From contig JBBRLS010000020.1 of assembly GCA_038231215.1 (NCBI GenBank), positions 1-64,000 of the forward strand: a stretch of 64,000 nt of DNA, in the 5' to 3' direction. Below the pieces are notes generated by a model. It saw only the letters and a list, made by a program, of their open reading frames with translations. It did not search any database and had not been told where the DNA came from. Positions 48,342-57,310 of this stretch are shown here, in pieces; position 1 is the stretch's first letter, and each line of letters starts with the position of its first letter. The translations under genes and the position numbers were made by a program. The DNA comes from Schlegelella_A sp038231215 (GTDB taxonomy: Bacteria > Pseudomonadota > Gammaproteobacteria > Burkholderiales > Burkholderiaceae_C).

Positions 48342-49085
48342 CTAGCGTCGACGCACGCCGCGTTTGACCGGAGCGGCCGGAGCGGCCGCAGGGCCCGCGT
48401 CGTGACCCGATGCCGCGGCCGCCGGCTTGGCCGATGCCTTGCCCGACTGCATGCCTTCCGACATGCCGATCAGGACGCCGCTGACCAGTGCTGCATAGCT
48501 GTCGAGCATGACCTGGGCGGCGCGCATGCTGCTGGCGCGCGTGTCGCGCAGCGTCGACTGCGCCTGTGCGAGCAGCGACTCGACGGTCTGCGTGGCCTGC
48601 GCTCCGGTGTCGCTGCCCTTCATCTTGAGGGCAGAGAGCGCGTGCTCCCAAGGTGCCTGCAACGGCCCGGCCGACTTGCTCGCCTTGGCGACAGCGTCGA
48701 AGAAGGTGTCTTCCATCTTCTCGATGTTGGCCAGCGCGTCCTTCATCGGCTTTTCGCCGAGTCCCACGCCGTGACTCACGAACTGTTCGAGCGCCTTTCG
48801 ATTGGCCTCGACCGCCTGGAGCAGCGCCGAGTCGATGCCGGCCAGCGCCTTGCCGAGCATGGCTTCGACGTCGACCGGGCTGGCCGGGTTCTTTGCTGCG
48901 CCCATCGAGGCGGCGCCGGCGACGGTCTTGACGACCTTCTTGATGCTGTCGAGCGTGAGCTCGCGCCCCTGCAGCGCCTGCAGCGTCGCGTTCGATACCG
49001 CCTTGCGCAGCGCCTCGCCCTGCTTGGCGCCGGCCTCGGCGAACATCGTGATGAGAGCGTCCTGGTCGATTCCCGACTTGATCAT
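48342..49085 (-). CDS. Phasin-like helical protein
   Basis: 247 residues, almost entirely amphipathic helix, with an Ala/Pro/Lys-rich C-terminus ending KRGVRRR. No firm family is recognised. The helical pattern, size and Lys/Ala-rich tail fit proteins that coat polyhydroxybutyrate granules. The neighbour 10 bases upstream in the same operon is the PHB-pathway reductase, which supports this. The ATG at 49085 has AAGGA 8 bases upstream. Confidence 0.6.
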   Translation of the reverse strand: MIKSGIDQDALITMFAEAGAKQGEALRKAVSNATLQALQGRELTLDSIKKVVKTVAGAASMGAAKNPASPVDVEAMLGKALAGIDSALLQAVEANRKALEQFVSHGVGLGEKPMKDALANIEKMEDTFFDAVAKASKSAGPLQAPWEHALSALKMKGSDTGAQATQTVESLLAQAQSTLRDTRASSMRAAQVMLDSYAALVSGVLIGMSEGMQSGKASAKPAAAASGHDAGPAAAPAAPVKRGVRRR

Positions 49086-49095
49086 GAGAGTTCCT

Positions 49096-49854
49096 TCATT
49101 GCATGTGCTGCCCGCCATTGATGGCGATGTTCGCTCCGGTGACGAATGCCGCCTCGTCCGACGCGAGGTAGATGATGAGGCCAGCCACTTCTTCCGGCTT
49201 GCCGAGCCGGCCGACCGGGATCTGCGGCAGGATCTTGGTGTCGAGGATATCCTGCGGAATCGCCGTCACCATCTTCGTGCCGATGTAGCCCGGCGAGATG
49301 GTGTTGACCGTCACGCCCTTCTTCGCCACCTCGAGGGCGAGTGCCTTGGTGAAGCCGTGCACGCCGGCCTTGGCCGCCGAGTAGTTGGTCTGGCCGAAGG
49401 CGCCCTTGCTGCCGTTGACCGACGAGACGTTGATGACGCGGCCCCAGCCGCGCTCGACCATGCCGTCGACGACCTGCTTGCTCATGTTGAACAGGCTGTC
49501 GAGATTGGTGCGCATGACCACGTCCCAGTTGACCTTGTCCATCTTCTTGAAGGTCATGTCGCGGGTGATGCCGGCGTTGTTGACGAGCACGTCGACGGCG
49601 CCGACCTTCTCGTGGACCTGGGCGACCGCGCGGGTGCACGAGTCGATGTCGGCGACGTCGCAGGCGACGGCCAGCAGGTCGTAGCCGTGGCCCTTCATCC
49701 CGGCCAGCCACTGCGCGTGCGTGGTGTTGCCCGGTGAATAGGTGACGACGACGCGATAGCCGGCGTCGGCCATCTTGGTCGAGATCGTCTCGCCGAGTCC
49801 GCCCATGCCGCCGGTGACGAGCACCACACGACCGTTTCCGTTCGCTCCAGGCAT
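49096..49854 (-). CDS. phbB: Acetoacetyl-CoA reductase (PhbB type)
   Basis: 252 residues, short-chain dehydrogenase fold. NADPH loop TGGMGGLG (14-21), NNAGITRD (92-99), catalytic Ser in INVSSVNGSKG, and Y158-x3-K162 in QTNYSAAKAG. The GSKGAFGQTNYSAAK stretch and PGYIGTKMV match PhbB enzymes, which reduce acetoacetyl-CoA to (R)-3-hydroxybutyryl-CoA for PHB. GGAGA precedes the ATG. No phbA or phbC gene is adjacent. Confidence 0.9.
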   Translation of the reverse strand: MPGANGNGRVVLVTGGMGGLGETISTKMADAGYRVVVTYSPGNTTHAQWLAGMKGHGYDLLAVACDVADIDSCTRAVAQVHEKVGAVDVLVNNAGITRDMTFKKMDKVNWDVVMRTNLDSLFNMSKQVVDGMVERGWGRVINVSSVNGSKGAFGQTNYSAAKAGVHGFTKALALEVAKKGVTVNTISPGYIGTKMVTAIPQDILDTKILPQIPVGRLGKPEEVAGLIIYLASDEAAFVTGANIAINGGQHMQ

Positions 49855-50012
49855 GTCTGTCTCCGTCGTTGTAGTGGCCCGTATTCTCGCGCCAAGAGGC
49901 GCTTGGCAACCCTGTGGAAGCCAGAGTTTTTTGGAAAGCGCGCCGGCCTTCAGCCGAGGCACTCGATCGGTCGGGTGGTCACGAACAGGACTTGCCTGAC
50001 GGTCCGCCGTCG

Positions 50013-51275
50013 TCAGCCATTGCCGCCGACGCACTCGCCGAGTCGCCGTTCGAGGTAGAGCCGCTCGGCGGGATTGCGCACCAGCGCCAGCGCGTCGTGA
50101 TAAGCGGCAGCCGCGTCGTCGCGCCGGCCGAGCCGGCGCAGCAGATCGGCGCGCGCCGCGGGCAAGAGGTGATAGCCCTCGAGCTCGCCACCCCGTTCGA
50201 GTCGCTCTATCCAGGCCAGGCCGTGCTCGGGGCCCTGCGCCATCGCCAGCGCGACCGCGGCATTGAGCTCGACGACCGGGCCGGGCTGCTCGCTCAGCAA
50301 CCCGCCATAGAGAACGGTGATCTGCTGCCAGTCGGTCCGGTCGGCGCGTGGCGCCTGCGCGTGCAGCGCGGCGATCGCCGCCTGCAGCTGATACGGACCG
50401 CGCCGGCGCTGCAGCAGCGCCGCTTCCAGCAAGGCCAAGCCTTCTTCGATCTCGGCGCGTTGCCATCGGCCGCGGTCCTGCTCTTCGAGCGGCACCAGCG
50501 CGCCGTCGCCGCCGATGCGCGTGGCGCGGCGCGCGTCGTGCAGCAGCATCAGCGCGAGCAGGCCTTGCACCTCCGGCTCGTTCGGCATGAGCACGTCGAG
50601 CAGGCGGGCCAGCCGGATCGCCTCGGCGCAGAGGTCGGGGCGGATCAGGCCGTCGTGCTCGGTCGTCGAGTAGCCTTCGTTGAAGATCAGGTAGACGACG
50701 CCAAGCACCGCCTGCAGGCGCTCGGGCAGCAGCTCGCGCGCCGGCACGGCATAGGGGATGCGCGCGTCGAGGATCTTGCGCTTGGCGCGCACCAGGCGCT
50801 GCGCCGTCGTCGCCTCGGGCTCGAGAAAGGCACGCGCGATCTCGCGCGTCGACAGGCCGCCCAGTGTGCGCAAGGCGAGCGCGACCTGTGCCGGCTGCGC
50901 GATCGCCGGATGGCAGCAGGTGAAGACGAGCCGCAAGCGATCGTCCTCGACGCCGGAGAGCGCCGCCGTATCGACGTCCTCGGACTCCGGCTCGCGCTCG
51001 GGCTCGGGCCCGGCCATGTCGGGCGGCTCGTCGGTGTAGAGCGGCCCGGTGGCACGCCGACGCAGCAGGTCGAGGGCGCGGCGCCGCGCCACCGTCGTGA
51101 GCCACGCCGCCGGCGACGCCGGCAGGCCTTGCGCGGGCCAGACCTCGAGCGCCCTGGTGAAGGCGTCCTGCATCGCATCTTCGGCCAGCTCGAAGTCGCC
51201 GACGCGACGAATCAGGCTGGCGAGCAGGCGCGGGCCCTCGGCGCGGCAGATGCCGTCGATGATCGGCGTCAGCAT
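50013..51275 (-). CDS. ECF42-type RNA polymerase sigma factor with C-terminal TPR-like domain
   Basis: 420 residues. Sigma region 2 (about 10-75, DFELAEDAMQDAFTRALEVWP), region 4 (about 115-170, TLGGLSTREIARAFLEPEATTAQRLVRAKRKI), then ~240 residues of helical repeats (FNEGYSTTEHDG, AAVALAMAQGPEHGLAWIERL). The long TPR-like tail and the YCII and MAPEG genes upstream in the same direction are the hallmark of ECF42. There is no anti-sigma gene, as usual for this group. The signal sensed is unknown. Confidence 0.9.
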   Translation of the reverse strand: MLTPIIDGICRAEGPRLLASLIRRVGDFELAEDAMQDAFTRALEVWPAQGLPASPAAWLTTVARRRALDLLRRRATGPLYTDEPPDMAGPEPEREPESEDVDTAALSGVEDDRLRLVFTCCHPAIAQPAQVALALRTLGGLSTREIARAFLEPEATTAQRLVRAKRKILDARIPYAVPARELLPERLQAVLGVVYLIFNEGYSTTEHDGLIRPDLCAEAIRLARLLDVLMPNEPEVQGLLALMLLHDARRATRIGGDGALVPLEEQDRGRWQRAEIEEGLALLEAALLQRRRGPYQLQAAIAALHAQAPRADRTDWQQITVLYGGLLSEQPGPVVELNAAVALAMAQGPEHGLAWIERLERGGELEGYHLLPAARADLLRRLGRRDDAAAAYHDALALVRNPAERLYLERRLGECVGGNG

Positions 51276-51318
51276 CGCCGCACGCTCGCTGGATCGACCG
51301 ACGGCGTGACCGCGCCCG

Positions 51319-51720
51319 TCACATCATCAGCACGGCCCGATAGAGGATGAGCAGCGAGGCGACGACGGTCACCAGCATCGTCAGCCCGGCCCCCGCCTGG
51401 CGGCCGGTGCTGCCGTCGAGGGAATGACTGAGGCCCCAGGCGCTGGCGAGACGGGCGACCAGCAGCAGCACGCCGAGGATCATGATGAGCCAGCGCCAGG
51501 CGACGCTCGCCTCGGCGAAGGCCAGCACGATGAGCGCCAGCGGCGCGTGCTCGACGAGGTTGGCGTGGGCACGGATCGCCTGTGCGAGCGGGGCGTGGCC
51601 GCCGTCGCCGGCATTGACCTTGTAGCGCCCGCGAAAGACGATGACGCGCACGGCAAGGAGCACGGCAAGCAGGCCGATCAGCGCGGCGATGGTGGCGGAG
51701 ATGGTCGGGAAGGAAGTCAT
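51319..51720 (-). CDS. MAPEG-family membrane protein
   Basis: 133 residues with four hydrophobic segments. The motif RGRYKVNAGDGG ... AQAIRAHANLVEHAPLALIVL is the MAPEG signature (glutathione-linked eicosanoid enzymes and bacterial relatives). The substrate is unknown. It lies between the YCII gene and the ECF42 gene and is probably co-transcribed with both. Confidence 0.88.
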   Translation of the reverse strand: MTSFPTISATIAALIGLLAVLLAVRVIVFRGRYKVNAGDGGHAPLAQAIRAHANLVEHAPLALIVLAFAEASVAWRWLIMILGVLLLVARLASAWGLSHSLDGSTGRQAGAGLTMLVTVVASLLILYRAVLMM

Positions 51721-51780
51721 GACGGGGCCTTTCGTGATGCGCGGGACCGAGCCGGCCCGGCGCGCTGCGGTCGTGTATGT

Positions 51781-52149
51781 CTACTTGTCGTTCGGCGCCG
51801 AATGGCCGAGCGGGCGAACCTCGATCGAGCCGCCCATCGCCGCCGGGCAGCGCGCTGCCCAGTGCACGGCGTCGTCGAGGTTGGGAACGTCGATCAGGTA
51901 GTAGCCGCCGAGCTGCTCCTTGGTCTCGGCGAAGGGCCCGTCGGTGGTCACGGTCTTGCCGTTCCTGACTCGCACCGTCGTCGCGCTGTGCGTCGGCTTC
52001 AGCTCGGCGCCGCCGCGCAGCACGCCGGCCGCCTGCATGTCGCCGCCGTAGCGTGTGAAGGCGGCGTACATCTGCTCTTGCGCCTTCGGGTCATCGGCCA
52101 TCATGGCGAAGTTCTTCTCGTCGCCGTAGATCAGGATGATGTAGTGCAT
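51781..52149 (-). CDS. YCII-related (DGPF-domain) protein
   Basis: 122 residues. MHYIILIYGDEKNFAMM, the DGPFAETKEQLGGYYLIDV core and the GSIEVRP tail are the YCII/DGPF pattern, where DGPF gives the domain its name. Such proteins are found next to ECF41/ECF42 sigma genes and are presumed targets or co-sensors. It is the first gene of the module. Confidence 0.92.
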   Translation of the reverse strand: MHYIILIYGDEKNFAMMADDPKAQEQMYAAFTRYGGDMQAAGVLRGGAELKPTHSATTVRVRNGKTVTTDGPFAETKEQLGGYYLIDVPNLDDAVHWAARCPAAMGGSIEVRPLGHSAPNDK

Positions 52150-52271
52150 CGTCGCTCCTTTCGGTTGCCCCGACGACCGGGGACGCCGTCATGACGCGAC
52201 GCTAGCGCCGGATCGACAGTCGCCGGCAACTTTATTCGGGTCGCGTGCCATGGCGCGGGCATCGGGACCGC

Positions 52272-52874
52272 TCAGCGAGCGGCCACGCCGGCGCCGGCGG
52301 CCCAGGCCGCGACCTCGTCGAGGATCGTTCCGAGCGCGTCGTCGAAGCCTTGCACCGCGCCGGCGGCGTCGTGCGAACGCACGGGCACCGAAGCGGCGAA
52401 GCTGCGCCGCGCGAGCATCGTGCGGCCGGCCGGATCGGCCAGCTCGGCGACGAGAGTGACGCGCGCGCTGCCTGGCACCGACGTCGCGTCGTGATAGATC
52501 TCTGGCAGATGCGTGCGCAACATCAGGCTGCCGCGCACGCTGCTCGTGGCTTCGGCAACGGCGCGAAAAGCAGCGGCTTGTTCGAGTCGCGCCACCAGCA
52601 GCGGCGCGAGCCCGCGGTTCGGCGGTTCGGTCCAGTTGCTGAACTGGTAGTAGGCGCGTTGCCCGGCCGAGCGGCTGAAGACGATCTCCTGCGTGTCGTA
52701 GAAGCTCGATGCGGTGGTCGGCGCGACGAGCAGGATCGCGTCGCGCCGGGTCTCCGCGGCGACGACCCGCGACGGCGCGACCTCGAGAACGAAGTAGCGT
52801 TGCGACGGGCCGGCGCTCAGCCCGCTGCAGCCGGCAAGCAGTGCGGCGACGACTGCCGTCGCGAGGCGCTTCAT
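52272..52874 (-). CDS. PqiC/MlaB-associated auxiliary lipoprotein of an ABC lipid transporter
   Basis: 200 residues with lipobox LLAGCSGL (Cys16). The rest matches the ABC-type auxiliary lipoprotein family (PqiC-like): RYFVLEVAPS, FYDTQEIVFSRSAGQRAYYQFSNWTEPP, GSLMLRTHLPEIYHD. It probably sits on the periplasmic face of the outer membrane and receives lipid from the MCE protein encoded upstream. The start overlaps mlaD as ATGA. Confidence 0.88.
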   Translation of the reverse strand: MKRLATAVVAALLAGCSGLSAGPSQRYFVLEVAPSRVVAAETRRDAILLVAPTTASSFYDTQEIVFSRSAGQRAYYQFSNWTEPPNRGLAPLLVARLEQAAAFRAVAEATSSVRGSLMLRTHLPEIYHDATSVPGSARVTLVAELADPAGRTMLARRSFAASVPVRSHDAAGAVQGFDDALGTILDEVAAWAAGAGVAAR

Positions 52875-53818
52875 CGCCGATCCTCCCCGGGACCGAGACT
52901 GGCCTCGCCCGGGCCGAAGAACGTCGCCCGCGGATCGCGGAACTTGCGCGCCGCGACGCCGAGCGCGTCGGCTGTGCCGCGCAACTGCTGACTGGTGAGG
53001 CGCACCTCGACGTCGGTGTCGACGAGCAGGCTCTCGGTACGCCGCGAGAGCTGCGAGACGTCGTTGCCCACCTGCCGCACCGCGACCGAGACGTCCTTGA
53101 TGCTGGCGGTGGTGTCGGCGCCGAGCTTGTCGTAGCGATCGACCAGGCGGTGCACGTCGCCGGAGAGCGTCGTCGTCGACGTGCGCACGCCGTCGGCGGC
53201 CTGGCCGATGGAGGCCAGCGTGCCGTCGAGCCGCGTCACGACGCCGTTGGCGTTGTGCGACAGGTCGCGCAGGTTGACGAGCGTCTGGCCGATCGCGGCC
53301 TGGTTCTCCGGCGACAGCGTGGCGTTGACGCGGCGCAAGGTCTCGTCGGCGCGCTGCGCGAGTTCGTTGACGGTCTCCGAGAACTGCTGAAGCTGCGACG
53401 CGCCTTCGGCGATCACCGCGTCGGCCGCCTCCGGTGCTGGCCGCTTCACGGCCGGGCTGTCCTCGCTCAGGTTCTGCAGGCGGATCGTCGCCAGCCCGGT
53501 GACGAGATTGCGTTCGACGACGGCACGCGTGCTTTCCTTGACCGGCGTAGCCGGGTCGATGCCGACCCTCACCACGACCGTGCCGGGCCGCTCGGTCGAG
53601 AACGAGAAGCCGGTCACCGCGCCGACGCGGATGCCCTTCATGCGCACGTCGCTGCGCACGTCCAGGCCCTCGAGCGACTGGCGCGCGAAGTAGATGCGGT
53701 AGCTCTGCACGTCGGTGTGCTGGCCCGACGAGGCGAGCCAGACGACGGCGGCCGCGACGAGCCCGAGCAGGACCAGCACCGAGGTGCCGACGAAGGTGTA
53801 CTTGGCTTCGGGTTCCAT
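52871..53818 (-). CDS. mlaD: MlaD-family MCE lipid-binding protein
   Basis: 315 residues with one membrane segment (about 10-30) and an MCE domain (about 38-115, YRIYFARQSLEGLDVRSDVRMKGI, GIDPATPVKESTRAVVERNLVTGLATIRL). A long coiled helical tail follows, longer than in E. coli MlaD (183 residues), as in PqiB/LetB-like systems with needle tails. It shares one base with mlaF. Confidence 0.92.
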   Translation of the reverse strand: MEPEAKYTFVGTSVLVLLGLVAAAVVWLASSGQHTDVQSYRIYFARQSLEGLDVRSDVRMKGIRVGAVTGFSFSTERPGTVVVRVGIDPATPVKESTRAVVERNLVTGLATIRLQNLSEDSPAVKRPAPEAADAVIAEGASQLQQFSETVNELAQRADETLRRVNATLSPENQAAIGQTLVNLRDLSHNANGVVTRLDGTLASIGQAADGVRTSTTTLSGDVHRLVDRYDKLGADTTASIKDVSVAVRQVGNDVSQLSRRTESLLVDTDVEVRLTSQQLRGTADALGVAARKFRDPRATFFGPGEASLGPGEDRR

Positions 53819-54579
53819 CAGCGACTTCCTTTCTCGTGCGGCGCGCGCGCCGAAAAGTATTCCTTGATCCAGGGATGCTCGCTTTTCACGACATCGGCGA
53901 CCGGGCCGTCGGCGATCACCTTGCCGGCCGAGAGCGCGATGGCGCGGTCGATGATCGAGAGCAGGGTGTCGAGATCGTGCGTGACCATGAAGACGGTGAG
54001 ACCCAGGCTGTCGCTGAGCGCACGCACCAGTGTGTCGAAAGCGCGTGCGCCGATCGGATCCAGCCCGGAGGTCGGTTCGTCGAGGAAAAGGATCTCGGGC
54101 TCGAGGGCGAGCGCGCGCGCCAGGGCGACGCGTTTTCGCATCCCGCCGGAAAGTTGTGCCGGAGTCTTCTTGCCGACGTCGGGGGTCAGGCCCACCAGCG
54201 ACAGCTTGAAGCCGACCAGCGGCGCGATGATGTCTTCGTCCAGGTCGGTGTGCTCGCGAAAGGGCACGGCGATGTTCTCCGCCACGGTCAGCGAAGAGAA
54301 CAGCGCGCCGTCCTGGAACAGCATGCCGAAGCGGCGGCGCAGGCCGTTCATCTGTTCTTCGTCCGATTGCCAGACGTCGGCGCCGAGCAGACGCACGCGG
54401 CCGCCGGTCGGGCGCAGCAGGCCGATGATTTCCTTCAACAGCACCGACTTGCCGGTGCCGCTGCCGCCGATCAGCGCCGCGACCTCGCCGCGCTGCACGG
54501 CAAAGCTCACGCCGTCGTGCACGACGTCGGCGCCGAAGCGCGTGACGATGTCGTTCACCTCGAGCACGACGTCGTCCAT
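53818..54579 (-). CDS. mlaF: MlaF-type ABC transporter ATP-binding protein
   Basis: 253 residues. Walker A IGGSGTGKSVLL, Q-loop FQDGALFSSLT, signature LSGGMRKRVALARALA, Walker B EILFLDEPTSGLD, and the switch His in FMVTHDLD. It powers lipid movement by the MlaE permease. It is tightly coupled to both neighbours (one-base overlap with mlaD, adjacent to the mlaE stop). Confidence 0.95.
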   Translation of the reverse strand: MDDVVLEVNDIVTRFGADVVHDGVSFAVQRGEVAALIGGSGTGKSVLLKEIIGLLRPTGGRVRLLGADVWQSDEEQMNGLRRRFGMLFQDGALFSSLTVAENIAVPFREHTDLDEDIIAPLVGFKLSLVGLTPDVGKKTPAQLSGGMRKRVALARALALEPEILFLDEPTSGLDPIGARAFDTLVRALSDSLGLTVFMVTHDLDTLLSIIDRAIALSAGKVIADGPVADVVKSEHPWIKEYFSARAPHEKGSR

Positions 54580-55698
54580 TCAGATGTCCAGGCGTTGCAG
54601 GGTGACGGCGAAGACGGCGTCGAGCACGATCACCCAGACGATGCTCTGCACAACGGTCGAGGTGGTGTGCTCGCCGACGCTCCTCGCGTCGCGCGCCACC
54701 GAGAGGCCCATGCGGCAGGCGATCATGGCGATGAAGGCGGCGAACACCGGCGCCTTGGCCACGCCGACGACGAAGGCGCTCATCGGCAGCACGGCATGCA
54801 GCCGGCTGACGAACGCCTCGGGCGCGATGCCAAGCTGCAGCGCGCCGACCAGCATGCCGCCGGCGACGCCGGCCACGTCGCCGGCGAAGACGAGCAGCGG
54901 CAGGCCGGCCATGATCGCGACCAGCCGAGGCACCACCAGCACCTGGATCGGCGAGAGGCCGAGCGTCTGGATCGCGTCGGTCTCCTCCTGCACCTTCATC
55001 GAGCCGATCTGCGCCGTGAAGGCGGCGCCCGAGCGGCCGGCGACGATGACCGCAACGAGGATCGGCGAGAGCTCGCGGCAGATGGCGATGCCGACGCCGT
55101 CGACGACGAAGATGGTCGCGCCGTAGCGCTGCGCCTGCACGCCGAGCAGATAGGCGAAGACGACGCCGATCAGGAAGGTGACGAGGGCGACGATCGGGAT
55201 CGCGTCGAGCGTGATGACCTCGAACTGCGAGACCGTTTCCCTGAAGCGGAAGAGGCGCGGCCTGCGCAGCAGGACCAGCACCTCGAGTGCGACCATGCCG
55301 ATGAATCCGGTGTGCGCGGCGAGCGTGCGCGCGACCGCGAGCGTCACGGCGCCGACACGCTGCACGAGCGGCTGGCGCTGCGTCGGTGCGGCCACCGAGG
55401 GCGCGGCCATGCGCTCGCGCACCAGCTTCAGCAGCCTCTCGTGGCCCTCGCGCATCTGCCGCACCTGCACCGTGGTGGTGGCGCAGCCGAGGCTGGCAAG
55501 GCGACGCAACAGCAGGAAGCCGGCCGCGGTGTCCAGCTCCTCGAGCCGGCTGCCGTCGATCACGCATTGCGTCTTGCCGGAGAGCGTCAAGCCCTCGATC
55601 TCGCCGACGTTCGGCAGCCGCCATCGGCCTTGCAGATAAAGGACGCCGATGCCGCCTTCGCTCTCGAGCGCCAGCCAGGTCGGCGGTCCGGTCGGCAT
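54580..55698 (-). CDS. mlaE: MlaE-type permease with N-terminal STAS domain
   Basis: 372 residues. Residues 1-95 form a STAS-like domain (LQGRWRLPNVGEIEGL, LTLSGKTQCVIDGSRLEELD), the rest a MlaE permease (about 130-372) with AGRSGAAFTAQIGSMKVQEETDAI, the family hallmark. The fused STAS replaces a separate MlaB. It heads a four-gene operon mlaE-mlaF-mlaD-pqiC-like; no mlaC or vacJ/mlaA gene is present. Confidence 0.93.
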   Translation of the reverse strand: MPTGPPTWLALESEGGIGVLYLQGRWRLPNVGEIEGLTLSGKTQCVIDGSRLEELDTAAGFLLLRRLASLGCATTTVQVRQMREGHERLLKLVRERMAAPSVAAPTQRQPLVQRVGAVTLAVARTLAAHTGFIGMVALEVLVLLRRPRLFRFRETVSQFEVITLDAIPIVALVTFLIGVVFAYLLGVQAQRYGATIFVVDGVGIAICRELSPILVAVIVAGRSGAAFTAQIGSMKVQEETDAIQTLGLSPIQVLVVPRLVAIMAGLPLLVFAGDVAGVAGGMLVGALQLGIAPEAFVSRLHAVLPMSAFVVGVAKAPVFAAFIAMIACRMGLSVARDARSVGEHTTSTVVQSIVWVIVLDAVFAVTLQRLDI

Positions 55699-55717
55699 GA
55701 CGGCGCCGCCGCCCTGC

Positions 55718-56266
55718 TCAGTGCCCGGTCGTGTCGGCCGGCCGGCTCGCCTCGAACAGGAACCAGGTGCGCCGCTCGGTCTCGTCGATCCAGACTTCGA
55801 TCAGGCTCGCGGTGGCGATATCACGGTGCCCGTCGCAGACGTCGTGGGCCTCGCGCAGGCGGCCAGCGAGCGTCTTGTTATCCTCGCGCAGCTCGGCCAG
55901 CATGTCCGAGGGCTCGACGAATTCCGCGTCGTTGTCGGCGATGCGCTGCATGCGCGCGATGTGGCCGATCGAGCGGAGCGTAGTGCCGCCGACCTTGCGG
56001 ATGCGCTCGGCGATCGGATCGGTCATGGCGTAGATCTGGTCGGACTGCTCGTCGAGCATGACGTGGTAGTCGCGAAAGTGCGGGCCGCTCATGTGCCAGT
56101 GGAAGTTCTTGGTCTTCATGTAGAGGGCGAAGACGTCGGCGAGGATGCCGTTCATCGCCGCGGCGATATCCTTGGTCGAGCCGGCCTTCAGGTCGGTCGG
56201 TGTGACCAGGGGCGCGGCGCGGCGGGTCTTCGCGGCGGCGCGCGTTTGTGACTTGATCTTCTTCAT
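55718..56266 (-). CDS. dps: Dps-family ferritin-like DNA-binding protein
   Basis: 182 residues. A Lys/Arg-rich N-terminus (MKKIKSQTRAAAKTRRAAP) for DNA binding precedes the four-helix Dps domain. Ferroxidase residues appear in NFHWHMSGPHFRDYHVMLDEQSDQIY. It oxidises and stores iron and shields DNA from peroxide. It diverges from the DUF1345 gene across a 132-base gap. Confidence 0.93.
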   Translation of the reverse strand: MKKIKSQTRAAAKTRRAAPLVTPTDLKAGSTKDIAAAMNGILADVFALYMKTKNFHWHMSGPHFRDYHVMLDEQSDQIYAMTDPIAERIRKVGGTTLRSIGHIARMQRIADNDAEFVEPSDMLAELREDNKTLAGRLREAHDVCDGHRDIATASLIEVWIDETERRTWFLFEASRPADTTGH

Positions 56267-56398
56267 GGGGTTGCCGTGAGTGAGCCAGGGGAGGCAACAC
56301 TCTAAGGCGGATTGCTATTGCGCGCCAACCGCGTCCACGTCGCGCGCGCCGCGCAGTGCATGATCCGCATTTCCGCCAGCGTCGAAGGAGACCAAGGC

Positions 56399-57070
56399 AT
56401 GAACTGGCATCGCAATCGCTTCCTCCGTCTGGTGCGCTCGCGGCCACGCCTCTTCATCGCCGTCGGCGTGGCGATGGCGATCGCCTGGCTCCTGCCGACC
56501 TCGATCGCCAGCCAGCCGGTGACGCGCTGGCTCTTCGCGTGGAACGCCGGCGCCGGTCTCTACGTGCTGCTCGCGGCGATCATGATGATCCGCTCGTCGA
56601 GCCACCACATGCGGCATCGCGCGCAGCTCCAGGACGACGGCCAGCGCACGATCCTCGCCCTCGTCGTCGTCGCGACGATCGCCAGTTTGGCCGCGATCGG
56701 CGGCGAGCTGGCGGTGGTGAAGGACATGCACGGCTTCAACAAGGCGGCGCACATCGCGCTGGCCGGCGTCACCGTGCTGACGTCGTGGGCCTTCATCCAG
56801 ATCATGTTCGCGCTGCACTACGCGCACGACTTCTATGCCGCCGCATGCCACGGCCGGCCACCCGGGCTGAAGTTTCCTGACGAGGAGCAACCGGACTACG
56901 GCGACTTCTTCTACTTCGCGTCGGTCATCGGCACTTCGGGACAGACCGCCGACGTATCCTTCATGAACAAGCCCTTGCGGCGCATCGGCACGCTGCACTG
57001 CATCCTGTCGTACCTCTTCAACACGACCGTGCTGGCCCTGCTCATCAACATCGGCGCGAGCATGTTCTGA
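56399..57070 (+). CDS. DUF1345 membrane protein
   Basis: 223 residues with about five hydrophobic segments. HYAHDFYAAACHGRPPGLKFP and PDYGDFFYFASVIGTSGQTADVSF match DUF1345. The function is unknown. The ATG at 56399 has GGAG about 9 bases upstream. The 240-base gap to ackA shows no recognisable feature apart from a GC-rich inverted stretch near 57071-57100. Confidence 0.82.
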   Translation: MNWHRNRFLRLVRSRPRLFIAVGVAMAIAWLLPTSIASQPVTRWLFAWNAGAGLYVLLAAIMMIRSSSHHMRHRAQLQDDGQRTILALVVVATIASLAAIGGELAVVKDMHGFNKAAHIALAGVTVLTSWAFIQIMFALHYAHDFYAAACHGRPPGLKFPDEEQPDYGDFFYFASVIGTSGQTADVSFMNKPLRRIGTLHCILSYLFNTTVLALLINIGASMF

Positions 57071-57310
57071 ACGACGCGACAGGCGTCGCCGGGACGTCGG
57101 CCTCGCTGAGTGCGCACGCTTGCCGCCCGGACGACCTGCCCTGGCAGTCTGCACATCGAGCGTGGCCGGGCTTCTGTACGTCATCGCACAGACGGAAGGC
57201 GCCGTTGACGCGACTGTCTGTGCTGTTCCCCCGCCGTGACTCGACATGTACGAACGAACGAAGATTCCCGTGGACGGCAGCCCCTCCTCCGATGCCGGGG
57301 TTGCCGACCT

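Noticed and set aside
57071..57310. A small gene or RNA between the DUF1345 and ackA genes
   Set aside because: No ribosome site with a plausible frame, no structured RNA pattern, and no terminator with a T-tract was seen.
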